From Paenibacillus uliginis N3/975 (GTDB taxonomy: Bacteria; Bacillota; Bacilli; Paenibacillales; Paenibacillaceae): a DNA stretch of 64,000 nt. This document shows positions 8,788-18,783 of the stretch, one piece after another. A program made the position numbers and the translations under genes. The stretch spans positions 4,753,705 through 4,817,704 of the forward strand of contig NZ_LT840184.1 of assembly GCF_900177425.1 (NCBI RefSeq). Reading direction: 5' to 3'. The notes beneath the pieces were generated by a model. That model was not told the DNA's origin. It searched no databases and worked only from the letters and a program-made list of their open reading frames with translations. How positions within the stretch are numbered: the stretch's first letter is position 1; each line of letters starts with the position of its first letter.

Positions 8788-9816
8788 TTAGAAATATACA
8801 CGCTGCTTGCTCTTACCTGACTCATAAATGGCTGCCACGAGTTTTTGTGTTTTCAAAGCTTCGTGTCCGTCTACGGTTACCTTCACGCCATTTTCAAGTT
8901 CTTCGTAGAAATCTTTAATCTGTTTACTGTGGCTCACGCCCCAGTAGTTCTTAACACCTTCACCGTAGTCGATCGATAAGCTTTCGTCTTTATCAGCCGA
9001 CAGCGTCGTTCCATTGTTGTAAAGAACCGTTCCTTTGTCGCTGTATACGCGGGCGAATCCGTTTTCACAGTGAAGTTCAACTTCCACAGGTGCATCATAG
9101 CTATGGTAGTTGATCGCATAGAAAGAAGCCAGAACACCATTGTTAAAAGCAATCACACCTTCAGCACTGTCTTCCACATCGATCAGCTCATGTGTGCGGT
9201 TCTCAATATTAGCGCTAACATACTTGATCTCATCATTGATGAACCATCTCATCTGGTCCAACGTATGAATGGCCTGATCGATAATGACACCGCCGCCTTC
9301 TTTGTCCCAAGTCCCTTTCCAGTCACTCTTACTGTAATATTCATCAGAGCGCTTCCATGTTACTGAACATCTCGCACCAAGAATACGTCCCAGTCGTCCG
9401 GATTCAAGCTCGGTTTTAATAAGCTGTGAACCAGGGTTCCAGCGATTTTGGAAAATTACGCCGAAGGTCACGTTGTTATCTTCACAGGCCTTTATCATCT
9501 GCTGGGCTTCCTCGACGGTAATACTCATCGGTTTCTCTGTGAGCACATGCTTGCCTGCTTCCGCTGCAGCAATAACCATAGGAGCATGCAAATAGTGCGG
9601 AGTGCACACATGCACAACATCGAGATCCGCTTCCTTGATCATTTGGTTGTAATCCAAATAGTAGTCACAGTTATATTTCTTAGCAGCATTTTTAGCGCGG
9701 TCCTCTTTCACATCTGAAACAGCAACGACTTCTGCCAGCCCGCTCAGCTGGACAGACACCGCATGCATTGGAAAAATGTTACCGCATCCAATAATGCCGA
9801 CTCTTTTCTTCTTCAC
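8788..9816 (-). CDS. Gfo/Idh/MocA family NAD(P)-dependent oxidoreductase
   Basis: A 342-residue oxidoreductase with an N-terminal Rossmann fold (VGIIGCGNIFPMHA, residues 5-18) and the family motif EKPM near residue 95 (HVLTEKPMSITVEEA), where the lysine takes part in catalysis. DQAIHTLDQMRWF near 180 contains the conserved His-x-x-Asp pair. Such enzymes oxidise or reduce sugars and inositols, and the substrate cannot be told from sequence. It starts with GTG, with a GGGGGGA site about 11 bases before it. It has its own terminator at 8735-8765. Confidence 0.9.
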   Translation of the reverse strand: MKKKRVGIIGCGNIFPMHAVSVQLSGLAEVVAVSDVKEDRAKNAAKKYNCDYYLDYNQMIKEADLDVVHVCTPHYLHAPMVIAAAEAGKHVLTEKPMSITVEEAQQMIKACEDNNVTFGVIFQNRWNPGSQLIKTELESGRLGRILGARCSVTWKRSDEYYSKSDWKGTWDKEGGGVIIDQAIHTLDQMRWFINDEIKYVSANIENRTHELIDVEDSAEGVIAFNNGVLASFYAINYHSYDAPVEVELHCENGFARVYSDKGTVLYNNGTTLSADKDESLSIDYGEGVKNYWGVSHSKQIKDFYEELENGVKVTVDGHEALKTQKLVAAIYESGKSKQRVYF

Positions 9817-9993
9817 GTTTAATCAGTCCCCCCACCTACCCGTAATAATTGAAAGTTTACAAGAGTTGGAGATGAACTTCAACCTGAAAAAGCAAGAGCA
9901 TTCGTCGATTTGAAAGTAACAGCCGCAGCGTATCTTAATTTCATTCCATATATCTGTCTATACCTTCAGTTTCCAAGATTTAAATGGAGATCG

Positions 9994-10620
9994 TTATCCC
10001 GATCCGCTCTCTATTCGGTGTTCCCCGATCCCCAGAGCACTCGCATCCGTCTTCTCCTTCTTAACCATTTCCCGTTCCAAAGTGGTCAGAACCAGCATGA
10101 CCGCACTCATGATCATACCCAGCGTCAATCGGCCCTGCACAGAAATCAATCCACCGGGTTCGAGTAAATCTGCAATCCAGCCAAGAACTGCTGTTATCAG
10201 CAGCGTGTGAAGTACAAGGAGTGAGATACGGAGAAGCTTTTGCTCCGTAAGAAAAAACCAATGTATGAGCGGATGGATAACCACCGTGATACAGATGGAA
10301 ACAGCGGCATACCAGACTATGACATGCTTCTCTTCCGGCAGTCCCAATCCCGGCAGCCATTGTCCCAGCAAGGTTAGAATAAGCAGAAATTTTGCCACAA
10401 TAACTCCTACCGCCAGAATGGAAAAACCAATTCCTTTTATCACTTCAAAGGTCATCATCTCCGAGGCCTTCAACTTCCCCTTCTTCCAAAGTGATGCAAG
10501 CTCTTGGCACACCGCCAAAATCACAGCGGCAATCAGCCACCACAGCCGATCAACAGGCATTCCTCCTTGAAAAAGTTCCTTGATGATTTCACCAATCATC
10601 TTTATCGCTTCAAGCAGCAT
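9994..10620 (-). CDS. Hypothetical multi-span membrane protein
   Basis: No function recognised. The 208-residue product has four or five hydrophobic segments, near residues 27-45, 68-92, 103-125, 130-150 and 163-180, separated by short charged loops. It ends in a basic/acidic cytoplasmic tail (EREMVKKEKTD). AGAGGATATC precedes the ATG. It lies 31 bases after the AraC-type regulator gene on the same strand, so the two may be cotranscribed. There is no transporter signature. Confidence 0.65.
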   Translation of the reverse strand: MLLEAIKMIGEIIKELFQGGMPVDRLWWLIAAVILAVCQELASLWKKGKLKASEMMTFEVIKGIGFSILAVGVIVAKFLLILTLLGQWLPGLGLPEEKHVIVWYAAVSICITVVIHPLIHWFFLTEQKLLRISLLVLHTLLITAVLGWIADLLEPGGLISVQGRLTLGMIMSAVMLVLTTLEREMVKKEKTDASALGIGEHRIESGSG

Positions 10621-10651
10621 ATGATATCCTCTTCCATTCTTATAAGTATGT

Positions 10652-11554
10652 CTATGAATTCATCTCCAGATTTACAGGACCATCCGGCAGGTTATATTCC
10701 TCTACGGGTTCATTAGCGAACATATTACTGGAAGGCACCTTATGATCCACTTCTTCAAGACGGATCCGGTCGATCCATACCGTTCCCGGGCCGATCAGCA
10801 TCACGCCAAAAGCAATAGCCGCGCTATGTTCAGGAACATCCAGGACAACGGTATGCAGCTCCCAGTCATTGGTTCCTATAATGGGCCGATCCTGCATGTT
10901 ATCAAACTGCAGCATTTCATTTTCTGGTCCGTCTACCCGCATCCACAGCCCTGCACTTACCGCCACATTGTCCGTTTTTACAAAAGCAGAAAACCGGATA
11001 CGCTTGCCCAGATAATGATTGGCTTTGAATATCTGCATCATCGTCCCAAAGCCTTCCTTATTAGCATCCTCACCTGCATGAACCCGTCCTGAGGTTTTTC
11101 CCTGATGCACAACCTCCGAGTTTACCCCCATCTCATATTCCTCGGGATGGCTTCCACCTTTAATCCAGCCTTGGGGCAGTTTTGTGGTCATTTCCTTCTC
11201 CTCCTTTGGTGTCATAAAAGATGAATAATAGTTTCGGTACTGCTTTGGCGGCATGCCGAACATCTTCTTAAACGCCCGAGTGAATGCCTCTTGTGTGCCG
11301 AATTTATACTCGATGGCAATATCCAGTACCCTCTTATCCGTACGGGCCAATTCCCCGCCTGCGTGGGTCAGCCTTCGCTGCCTAATATATTCTGTTACAC
11401 TCATGCCAACAATGGACTGAAAAATACGGTGAAAATGAAACATCGATACTGCCGCATGATTCGCTACATTTTCCAATCGAATATCCTCTAAAAGATGCTG
11501 TTCAATATAGCTGACTGACCGGTCAACTATATCCTTATATTCGTTATAAAGCAT
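10652..11554 (-). CDS. AraC-family regulator with a C-terminal carbohydrate-binding-like domain
   Basis: The DNA-binding half comes first: residues 1-105 hold two helix-turn-helix units (LENVANHAAVSMFHFHRIFQ and VLDIAIEYKFGTQEAFTRAFK, then FGMPPKQYR), as in the SoxS/MarA arrangement. The last 180 residues (from about 120) look like an all-beta jelly-roll. The segments GKTSGRVHAG, GKRIRFSAFVKTD, WELHTVVLDVPEHSAAIAFGVML and GTVWIDRIRLEEV resemble carbohydrate-binding modules. A sensor role for this half is inference. GGAGGTAAGG precedes the ATG. The membrane-protein gene follows. Confidence 0.85.
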   Translation of the reverse strand: MLYNEYKDIVDRSVSYIEQHLLEDIRLENVANHAAVSMFHFHRIFQSIVGMSVTEYIRQRRLTHAGGELARTDKRVLDIAIEYKFGTQEAFTRAFKKMFGMPPKQYRNYYSSFMTPKEEKEMTTKLPQGWIKGGSHPEEYEMGVNSEVVHQGKTSGRVHAGEDANKEGFGTMMQIFKANHYLGKRIRFSAFVKTDNVAVSAGLWMRVDGPENEMLQFDNMQDRPIIGTNDWELHTVVLDVPEHSAAIAFGVMLIGPGTVWIDRIRLEEVDHKVPSSNMFANEPVEEYNLPDGPVNLEMNS

Positions 11555-11704
11555 TCAACCTTACCTCCGGATCCGTCGATAAATTCAGTATAGCAAAGGA
11601 AAATCCTACATTTTTGATCTTTTTTGCGATACTTGGAGTCTCCGGTAAATGCAAATATGGGGGTGTCCCAAGTAGATTTTTTAAATAAGGAAGTAGAAAT
11701 ATTT

Positions 11705-11750
11705 CAAAAAAAGCAGGCTACCCAAGGATTCATCCTTGGGTAGCCTGCTT
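11705..11750 (-). terminator. Terminator of the glg operon
   Basis: A perfect 18-bp stem (AAGCAGGCTACCCAAGGA and its complement) with a 4-base loop, followed on the minus strand by seven T. It lies 128 bases after glgP. Confidence 0.88.
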
Positions 11751-11877
11751 CCTCTTGTTCAATGTTTCAAACAGATGGCACACCTTTTCCTACAACTTCA
11801 TTTTGTTTAGCAGAGAGGACGAATCGATTCCGGAGAAACGGCAGCGGTAAAGCTTTCCAAAGGAATAATTTAAGAAA

Positions 11878-14319
11878 TTACACATTGATCGACGGTCGAA
11901 CCGGACGGATATCCCAAATATCCGATGCGTATCGATTGATGGTGCAGTCGCTGGAGAAATGTCCTGCGTGGGCGATGTTCACAATGGATTTGGTTGCCCA
12001 AGCCTGCGGGTCAAGATAGGCCTGATCAATTCCCGCCTGCGTTTCGGCATAGCTGTTAAAATCACGAAGTACAAAAAATTCGTCGTTATGGTCCAAAATG
12101 GACTGATATATGAGCCCGAACTCCCGCTCGTGACAGCAGAACGGACCAGAAGAGACCAATTGATCCATGACACGTTTAATCCGAGGATCCTTCCCGTACA
12201 CATCTCTGGCCAGATAACCACCGTATCTATAGTAATCCAGCACCTCTTCCGACCGTAAACCGAACAGGAACATATTATCATCTCCGAGCATCTCGTACAT
12301 TTCCACGTTCGCTCCGTCCAGTGTTCCTATCGTAAGTGCACCGTTCAGCATGAACTTCATGTTACCTGTACCTGAGGCCTCCTTACCGGCCGTGGAAATT
12401 TGCTCACTCAGATTGGCGGCGGGGATGATCTTCTCTGCTAACGACACCGAATAGTTTTCCAAAAACAACACCTTCAGCTTGCCGTTTACTTGCAGATCTT
12501 TGTTCACAACATCTGCGACCACATTAATAAGCTTGATAATGCTCTTCGCCAGATAGTAACCTGGTGCCGCCTTAGCACCGAATATAAAAGTCCTCGGTAC
12601 ACGGTCTGCTGACGGAGTATCCTTGATTTCATTGTATAAGTGCATGACGTGCAAAATGTTCATCAACTGTCTTTTGTATCCGTGAAGCCGTTTCACCTGA
12701 ACATCGAAAATAGAATCCGGATCAATCGTTATCCCCTGCTTCTGAGCGATATACGCAGCAAGCCGCAGCTTGTTGCTACGCTTGATACTCATGATTTGTT
12801 CCTGGAATGCCGAATCGTCTTTGAATGACTCCAACTTTAGCAACTGGTGCGGACGCTTGATCCAGCCTGTGCCGATGCTTTCACTAATCAAATGACTGAG
12901 CTCCGAATTGGCATGCATCAGCCAGCGGCGATGAGTAATTCCGTTCGTCTTGTTGTTAAAGCGTTCTGGAAACAGTTCGTAAAACGGCTTCATAACATTT
13001 CGCTTCAGCAGCTCCGTATGCAGTCCGGCTACTCCGTTTACACTGTAGCTGCCAACAATGGCCAGATGGGCCATTTTCACTTGATCACTCTCGATGATTG
13101 CAACTTGGGATACCAGATCCTGACGGTCCGGAAAACGTTCAAGCAGCATGCCGCAGAAACGTTTGTTAATCTCTTCGATGATCATATACACACGCGGCAG
13201 AAGTTCACGCACCATATTGGCAGGCCACTTCTCCAGCGCTTCGCTAAGCAACGTATGATTCGTGTAAGAAACCGTCCGGTTTGTAATATCCCAAGCATCA
13301 TCCCATCCGTACCCCTTCTCATCAATCAGAATACGCATCAGCTCCGGAATGACCAGTGTAGGATGCGTATCGTTGATGTGGACAGCGACCTTATCCGGCA
13401 GTTCACTATATGGAAGTTCTAATTTATCGAACGTCCGAAGTACACTTTGGAGTCCAGCCGAGCACAGAAAGTACTGCTGTTTCAAGCGGAGCAGTTTGCC
13501 CTCGTAGCCCGAGTCATCCGGGTACAAAAATTCGGAGATCGATTCCACCGAACGATAATAGTCTAAAAACCTATAATAGCTATTATGGCCCTCGATCTGC
13601 ATTTTAGAAGGGTCCATTGACGATTCTGCACTCCACAGCCGAAGGGTGTTCACATGAGGGTCTTCGTAGCCGATAACTGGCACATCATGCGGAACAGCCC
13701 AAACCTTCTCGTAGTTAACCGTATCAAAAACGGTCCGGCCGTTGTCTTCCCGTACCTCAACCTGGCCCCAAAAACGAACCTCGACTCTTTTATCCGCACG
13801 GCGCTCTTCCCAAACATTACTCTTCTGCAGCCAATTATCCGGAAGCTCAACCTGATGACCGTCGATAATTTTTTGCTCGAACAGGCCGTACTTATACCGG
13901 ATTCCACAGCCGTGACCTGCGTACTGCAAGGAAGCAAGAGAATCGAGGAAACATGCTGCCAGGCGCCCTAATCCTCCGTTCCCAAGACCAGCATCCGGCT
14001 CCTGTTCCTCAATTTCCTCCAGACTCCAGCCCAGATCGAGCAGTCCGTCCCGGGCCGTCTCAAGCAATCCAAGGTTTAGCAGATTGTTGCCCAGAAGCCG
14101 ACCGATCAGAAACTCCATCGAGAAGTAATATACCTGCTTCTCCTCCTGTACTTTATAAGCCTGATTGGTCTCTGCCCACTCACGGCCGATAGATTCACGA
14201 ATGAGCGCACCGAGAATTTTGTATATATCGCCTGCCGAAGCTTCTTCAATATTTTTTCCCAAACGACTAACCAGCTGTTCTTTGAACGCAATTTTGAATA
14301 ATTCCTTGTTGTTAAACAA
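11878..14319 (-). CDS. glgP: Glycogen phosphorylase
   Basis: Releases glucose-1-phosphate from alpha-1,4-glucans, with pyridoxal phosphate as cofactor. The 813-residue protein has the family pattern: YFSMEFLIGRLLGNNLLNLG near residue 68, EPDAGLGNGGLGRLAACFLDS near 108, and the cofactor-binding EASGTGNMKFMLNGALTIGTLDGANVE region near residue 650, where the lysine carries PLP. It starts with TTG at 14319, with AGGAGG about 9 bases upstream. It is the last gene of glgC-glgD-glgP, 26 bases after glgD. Confidence 0.95.
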   Translation of the reverse strand: MFNNKELFKIAFKEQLVSRLGKNIEEASAGDIYKILGALIRESIGREWAETNQAYKVQEEKQVYYFSMEFLIGRLLGNNLLNLGLLETARDGLLDLGWSLEEIEEQEPDAGLGNGGLGRLAACFLDSLASLQYAGHGCGIRYKYGLFEQKIIDGHQVELPDNWLQKSNVWEERRADKRVEVRFWGQVEVREDNGRTVFDTVNYEKVWAVPHDVPVIGYEDPHVNTLRLWSAESSMDPSKMQIEGHNSYYRFLDYYRSVESISEFLYPDDSGYEGKLLRLKQQYFLCSAGLQSVLRTFDKLELPYSELPDKVAVHINDTHPTLVIPELMRILIDEKGYGWDDAWDITNRTVSYTNHTLLSEALEKWPANMVRELLPRVYMIIEEINKRFCGMLLERFPDRQDLVSQVAIIESDQVKMAHLAIVGSYSVNGVAGLHTELLKRNVMKPFYELFPERFNNKTNGITHRRWLMHANSELSHLISESIGTGWIKRPHQLLKLESFKDDSAFQEQIMSIKRSNKLRLAAYIAQKQGITIDPDSIFDVQVKRLHGYKRQLMNILHVMHLYNEIKDTPSADRVPRTFIFGAKAAPGYYLAKSIIKLINVVADVVNKDLQVNGKLKVLFLENYSVSLAEKIIPAANLSEQISTAGKEASGTGNMKFMLNGALTIGTLDGANVEMYEMLGDDNMFLFGLRSEEVLDYYRYGGYLARDVYGKDPRIKRVMDQLVSSGPFCCHEREFGLIYQSILDHNDEFFVLRDFNSYAETQAGIDQAYLDPQAWATKSIVNIAHAGHFSSDCTINRYASDIWDIRPVRPSINV

Positions 14320-14345
14320 AAGAAGCTTCCTCCTGACGCTTAAGT

Positions 14346-15449
14346 TTAGATCGCAGTGTCTTTAGCAACAACAAAAGGTTTTCTCACATCGCCTTGAAGC
14401 TTGCGCCCCCTAGAAATGATCACGTCTTTGTCCAGAATTACGTTTTCAAGCACCACATTCTCTTCAATGATACATTTTTGCATAATGATGGAGTTATGAA
14501 TCCGGGCCCCTTCTTTCACCTGTACACCGCGGAACAATATGCTGTTCTCGACAGCTCCGCCGATCTGGCAGCCGTTCGCCACCAGGGAATTGCTAACATC
14601 CGCTGTCTTGAGATATTTGGCTGGTACCTCATATTTGATCTTCGTGTGAACCGCCTGTTCACGGAACAATGAGTTGTATTTCTCTGGTTTAAGCAGATCC
14701 AAGCTATTGCGGTAATAGCTCTCGAGCGAGTTGATGACCGCATGATATCCTTTGTACTCGTATCCGGTAATTTTTAGTTTATTCCGGTTTTTCTGAATGG
14801 CATCTCTGAAAAAATGGCTTTCCCCATGGGCGATGCACTGTTTGACGAGTTTTAGAAACAGTTCCTTCTCCATAATGAACATTTCCATATAGACGTTGGA
14901 GTGATCTCCTTCACGATGGATGTCTGTCACCCGTCCGCTTTCATCCACATCTACACGGGTACAGGACTGGTGCTCCGGCAGAAGCTGATCAACCTTAGTG
15001 TAAATAAGAGTGACGTCCGCCCCCTGCCCCAGATGATATTCATGGGCATCACAGAAATCAACATTGCTTAAATGCTGGCTTCCGGAATACACCACATATT
15101 TGGCCGAGCCGCGTTCGAAAAAGTCCTGATTGTTATGAATATGCTGAAGTTCACCTGTGGACACATCCGACGGATCATTCCAATCGGGAGGTAGGATGAA
15201 CAGTCCGCCCCTCTTACGGTCTAGATCCCACGGACGCCCCTCGCCAAGATGGTCCATTAACGACCGGTATTTGCGCCGGACAAACAGCGCGATATCCAAC
15301 ACACCGGCATGCATCATATTGGACATGACAAAGTCGATCAACCGGTACCGTCCGGCAAAAGGTACAGCTGCGCCGCACCGAAAATACGTCAGCTCATTTA
15401 ATTGATCAAGTTCATGATCCAAATTAATGACACCCATGAGTTGCTTCAT
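14346..15449 (-). CDS. glgD: GlgD, non-catalytic subunit of glucose-1-phosphate adenylyltransferase
   Basis: A GlgC-like protein that in Bacillus and Geobacillus pairs with GlgC to form ADP-glucose pyrophosphorylase. It keeps the fold (FAGRYRLIDFVMSNMM near residue 35, a C-terminal left-handed beta-helix from about 270) but lacks the catalytic GGxGxRL loop, which reads LMGVINLDHELDQLNEL. That fits a regulatory subunit. I prefer the ATG at 15449, with GGACGGTG before it. An upstream in-frame start at 15458 would add three residues. It lies between glgC and glgP with gaps of about 20-25 bases. Confidence 0.92.
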   Translation of the reverse strand: MKQLMGVINLDHELDQLNELTYFRCGAAVPFAGRYRLIDFVMSNMMHAGVLDIALFVRRKYRSLMDHLGEGRPWDLDRKRGGLFILPPDWNDPSDVSTGELQHIHNNQDFFERGSAKYVVYSGSQHLSNVDFCDAHEYHLGQGADVTLIYTKVDQLLPEHQSCTRVDVDESGRVTDIHREGDHSNVYMEMFIMEKELFLKLVKQCIAHGESHFFRDAIQKNRNKLKITGYEYKGYHAVINSLESYYRNSLDLLKPEKYNSLFREQAVHTKIKYEVPAKYLKTADVSNSLVANGCQIGGAVENSILFRGVQVKEGARIHNSIIMQKCIIEENVVLENVILDKDVIISRGRKLQGDVRKPFVVAKDTAI

Positions 15450-15470
15450 GAAACACACCGTCCTTTTTTA

Positions 15471-16646
15471 TTAAATAGTAGGGGTTGGAGTTGCTACCTT
15501 AATCTTCGGTGCAGTTTCATCATCATTCGTGATCAATAATATTTCACTGTCGTCTTCCCGGTCTTCGCCAATCACTGTACCGTCTTCAATCACCATATTC
15601 TCAGTAATAATCGCGCGGTGGATACGCACATTGCGGCCGATTCTTACCTGCGGCATGATCACGGAATCCGTCACCACACTGCCTTCCCCTACTTCAACAC
15701 CATAAAAAAGAACAGAATGATTCACTTCTCCGTATACGGAACATCCCTCATTGATCATACAGTTCCGCACTTTCGCCCCAGGAGCGATGTACTCGGCAGG
15801 CTGATTGGGGTTACGTGTATAAATCCGCCAAGCAGGATCATTCAGATTCAGCTCCGAAAGCTCCGACAACAGATCCATATTGGCCTCCCACAGACTGGCT
15901 ATGGTACCTACATCCTTCCAATAACCTTGAAATGGATAAGCATAAAGCGTCTTACCCTCAGCCAGCATAAGCGGAATGATATCTTTGCCAAAGTCGTGGC
16001 TTGTATCCGGGTTGTCAACATTTTGCAATAAATATTTTTTCAGCATATCCCATTTAAACAGGTATACTCCCATGGACGCCAAGGTGCTCCTAGGTTTAGC
16101 CGGTTTTTCCTCAAACTCATAGATACGTAGATCATCATCTGTATTCAGAATCCCGAAACGTGTAGCTTCCTCCAAGGTCACGTCGATGACCGAAATGGTA
16201 CAGTCTGCATTTTTCTCCTTGTGGTAGTTCAGCATACGCTCATAATCCATCTTGTAAATATGGTCGCCAGACAGGATCAACACGTGCTCCGGATCATATT
16301 GTTCAATAAATTTCAGGTTACGGTAAATCGCATCAGCTGTTCCCCGGTACCAGCTTGTTCCGTCTTCTCTCTCGTAAGGCGGCAGCACGTACACACCTCC
16401 GCTACGCCGATCCATGTCCCAGTCACTCCCGACACCTATATACGAATGCAACACAAGCGGTTCATACTGTGTCAGCACACCAACCGTATCGATGCCTGAA
16501 TTAGAACAGTTGCTCAGCGGAAAATCAATGATCCGGTATGTACCTCCAAAATAAACCGCAGGCTTCGCCAGCGTCTTCGTCAACCCTTTTAGACGTTTAC
16601 CCTGTCCGCCCGCAAGCAGCATGGCCACTACTTCTTTTCTCTTCAT
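15471..16646 (-). CDS. glgC: Glucose-1-phosphate adenylyltransferase, catalytic subunit
   Basis: Makes ADP-glucose for glycogen synthesis. [20 protein letters not shown] near residue 10 is the nucleotide-binding loop, [11 protein letters not shown] near 42 and [11 protein letters not shown] near 69 are conserved, and GDHIYKMDY near 125 holds the metal-binding Asp. A left-handed beta-helix forms the last 110 residues. The ATG at 16646 has AAAGGAG 7 bases upstream. An earlier in-frame ATG at 16667 overlaps that site and is unlikely. First gene of the glg unit. Neither glgB (branching) nor glgA (synthase) is present nearby. Confidence 0.95.
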   Translation of the reverse strand: MKRKEVVAMLLAGGQGKRLKGLTKTLAKPAVYFGGTYRIIDFPLSNCSNSGIDTVGVLTQYEPLVLHSYIGVGSDWDMDRRSGGVYVLPPYEREDGTSWYRGTADAIYRNLKFIEQYDPEHVLILSGDHIYKMDYERMLNYHKEKNADCTISVIDVTLEEATRFGILNTDDDLRIYEFEEKPAKPRSTLASMGVYLFKWDMLKKYLLQNVDNPDTSHDFGKDIIPLMLAEGKTLYAYPFQGYWKDVGTIASLWEANMDLLSELSELNLNDPAWRIYTRNPNQPAEYIAPGAKVRNCMINEGCSVYGEVNHSVLFYGVEVGEGSVVTDSVIMPQVRIGRNVRIHRAIITENMVIEDGTVIGEDREDDSEILLITNDDETAPKIKVATPTPTI

Positions 16647-17011
16647 GGCTGATTCTCCTTTATTCATATTAAGGATCTAGTTAAGTCCTGAAGACACGAA
16701 TACGCAGCATGAGTGGTGGGCTTCTGCCAGTTCAGGTTGCATGTGCTATACAGCCCCGGACCATACGGACAGTCCCCCTACTCATAATTAAACGGGAACT
16801 TGCTTAGGAATCCGAAAAGGAAGAGAGTGGGTAAGTTGCATCATTATGAAAATAATAGTTCGTACGATGTATAGGTGGGTGTGCCTGTTCAACAGGCCCG
16901 GCCGCTTCGCGGATGAGCCTGTGTTTAAACAGGAATATGAGAGAAGAAGTGTTTTCATTCATAGATGAAAAGAAGGTTTTGTGAATGGTAAGGCGGGAAA
17001 GGCTCCGGAAG
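16647..17011. other. Intergenic region upstream of glgC
   Basis: Should contain the glgC promoter on the minus strand and the end of the metallo-hydrolase transcript. A palindrome GCCTGTT-C-AACAGGC at about 16883-16897 and a GC-rich hairpin next to it (CCGCGAAGCGG, minus strand) are visible, but no T-run follows, so I do not call a terminator. No convincing gene or riboswitch. Confidence 0.4.
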
Positions 17012-18034
17012 TTATCTGTCTGCTGCTGCAAACCGGTAAACTCCCGCTTCCGTCGCCCTTTGCTCCGCCCGGCCCTGGCGGGCAAGCTCGGCGAGATGAG
17101 CCAGCGCTTCGCACATAGCGAAGCGCATCTGGTGAATGCCGAGCTTATCGCCGAAGAGGGCTATGCAGACCTCGAAGGCGGTAAGGCTGTCGGCAGCGGA
17201 CAGCATGCCGGCGATGGCCGTTAGGCGCTCCTCGTGGTGGAGGAGGAGCGCGTCAATCCGTTCACGGTAATGCGTGAACGGGTGGCGGTGTCCGGGATAC
17301 GCAGCCCGGACATGCAGTTCCCGGAGGCGGCGTAGCCCCTCCAGGAACTGCCGCAGCGGCTCGGCGTCGCTTCCGGGTACGAGGCTGACGTTAGGAGAGA
17401 TCTGCGGCAATACGGCATCACCGCAGATCATGACGCCGCTGTCCGGGTGATAGAAGGACAGATGCCCTGGTGCATGGCCAGCGGTCTGAAACGGAAGCCA
17501 TACACGGTTCCCCATGCGCATCGGCATATCTTCGCTTATATAAGATACTTGAGGTTGTGGAGATACTTGTGCGATAAAGCTGTTTAGGTGCTCAGGCATT
17601 TGCCTGAGCCATGTTTCCGGCATACCATGAAGAGCAAAGAACGCAGGCATCTTTTCATTCATGCTGGATGCACGGGAGCCTCCTCCCCACATCAGTCCAG
17701 CCTCTTGGTGGGCACGCTCCGACATCCATACCTTAGCTCCGGTGTGCTCCTGGAACCAGCCTGCGAGCCCGTAATGATCTGGATGATGGTGGGTGAGTAC
17801 GATAGAAGAAATATCCTCCGGTCTGATCCCGAGCGATGTCAAAGCATCATTCCATTCCTGCTCAGAGATTTTCGTTCGGGGACCAGGATCGATTAGCGTA
17901 ATCCCCTCCTCACCCCGCAATAGATAACTGTTAACCCAACGTAGCGGTGACGCCAATGTGATCTTGACTTGTACAAGCCCATCATCATCGAAATGTGAAA
18001 TTGCCGGTCTTCGCTCGCTCATTTCATGCCCCAT
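17012..18034 (-). CDS. Metallo-beta-lactamase-fold hydrolase
   Basis: The zinc-binding motif HHHPDH lies near residue 80 (VLTHHHPDHYGLAG), and further metal ligands appear in GHAPGHLSFYHP near 185, CGDAVLP near 205 and YPGHRHP near 243. This is a glyoxalase II/lactonase-like hydrolase with a C-terminal helical extension of about 90 residues. The substrate is unknown. The start ATG at 18034 overlaps the stop of the methyltransferase gene by one base. An ATG at 18022 is an alternative. The last 400 bases are clearly richer in GC than the neighbours. The pair is probably one operon. Confidence 0.88.
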   Translation of the reverse strand: MGHEMSERRPAISHFDDDGLVQVKITLASPLRWVNSYLLRGEEGITLIDPGPRTKISEQEWNDALTSLGIRPEDISSIVLTHHHPDHYGLAGWFQEHTGAKVWMSERAHQEAGLMWGGGSRASSMNEKMPAFFALHGMPETWLRQMPEHLNSFIAQVSPQPQVSYISEDMPMRMGNRVWLPFQTAGHAPGHLSFYHPDSGVMICGDAVLPQISPNVSLVPGSDAEPLRQFLEGLRRLRELHVRAAYPGHRHPFTHYRERIDALLLHHEERLTAIAGMLSAADSLTAFEVCIALFGDKLGIHQMRFAMCEALAHLAELARQGRAEQRATEAGVYRFAAADR

Positions 18035-18783
18035 CAGCGCTGCTCCGCAGGACGCCGACCGAAAAATATCATCCGTGGAGACGTTTCGGGATCATATTTT
18101 TCATCATCATAGCTTCCATGAACCTGTTCGATGTACAAGCCTACCTCTTCTACCATCGACTTGAATGCATCATATGTATAAAGCTTTACACGTTCGTTAT
18201 AATGACGCGTTTCTCCGCCACTTAGATCCGTGATTGTAATCTCCTTTTTGACGTAGCCGTTCTCTATCTTTCGTCTCTCATCAATCCGCTGACCCTCGAA
18301 TTCCCGAGAAGACTCCGGTACAAGGTTCTGCTCCACATAGGCAGGATTCAGAAAATCGATAATAAATTGTCCGTCCGGCTTTAGGACACGATAAATCTGC
18401 TGCAGCACCTTGATATGTTCCTCATCCCTAGTAAAATAACCAAACGAGGTGAACAGGTTGAGTACAGCGTCAAACTCGTTATCTTCCACCGGCAGGTGAC
18501 GCATATCGGAAGCAATCCAGGTAACCGCTTTGTCCTGATCCAGCTGTCTGGCTTCCCGAAGCAGCACATCAGAAAGATCGATGCCCGTCACGTGATAGCC
18601 CGCTTCCGATAAGGCAAGGGAATGGCGACCCATTCCGCAGCATAAATCCAGTACTTTCGCTCCTGCCGGCAGGCGCAGCCACGAAGCCATTTTCTGCACC
18701 TCATGAGCAGCTCCTTGAGCGTCCCGGTGCTTATATACCAACAGGTAGTCCTCTCCAAAACTTTCTTCATACCACTCCGTCAT
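18034..18783 (-). CDS. Class I SAM-dependent methyltransferase
   Basis: A 249-residue methyltransferase with motif I KVLDLCCGMGRHSLALSEAG at residues 44-63, followed by VTGIDLS (motif II, binds the ribose of SAM), a motif III-like region VTWIASDMRHLPV and the post-motif FDAVLNLFTSFGY. There is no substrate-specific domain that I recognise. The N-terminal EESFGEDYLLVYKHRD is common in a family of small Firmicute methyltransferases of unknown target. GGGGGAACGG precedes the ATG. It is first in an operon with the metallo-hydrolase. Confidence 0.88.
   Translation of the reverse strand: MTEWYEESFGEDYLLVYKHRDAQGAAHEVQKMASWLRLPAGAKVLDLCCGMGRHSLALSEAGYHVTGIDLSDVLLREARQLDQDKAVTWIASDMRHLPVEDNEFDAVLNLFTSFGYFTRDEEHIKVLQQIYRVLKPDGQFIIDFLNPAYVEQNLVPESSREFEGQRIDERRKIENGYVKKEITITDLSGGETRHYNERVKLYTYDAFKSMVEEVGLYIEQVHGSYDDEKYDPETSPRMIFFGRRPAEQR

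Noticed and set aside
12847..13422. A 191-residue plus-strand frame inside glgP
   Set aside because: It is antisense to a highly conserved part of glycogen phosphorylase, with no ribosome site, and has no recognisable protein features.
16883..16897. The palindrome GCCTGTTCAACAGGC as terminator or phage attachment site
   Set aside because: No T-run follows on either strand, and there is no tRNA, integrase or second copy nearby.
16804..17085. A 93-residue minus-strand frame between glgC and the metallo-hydrolase
   Set aside because: It overlaps the 3' end of the hydrolase gene in another frame, has low-complexity basic content and no ribosome site.
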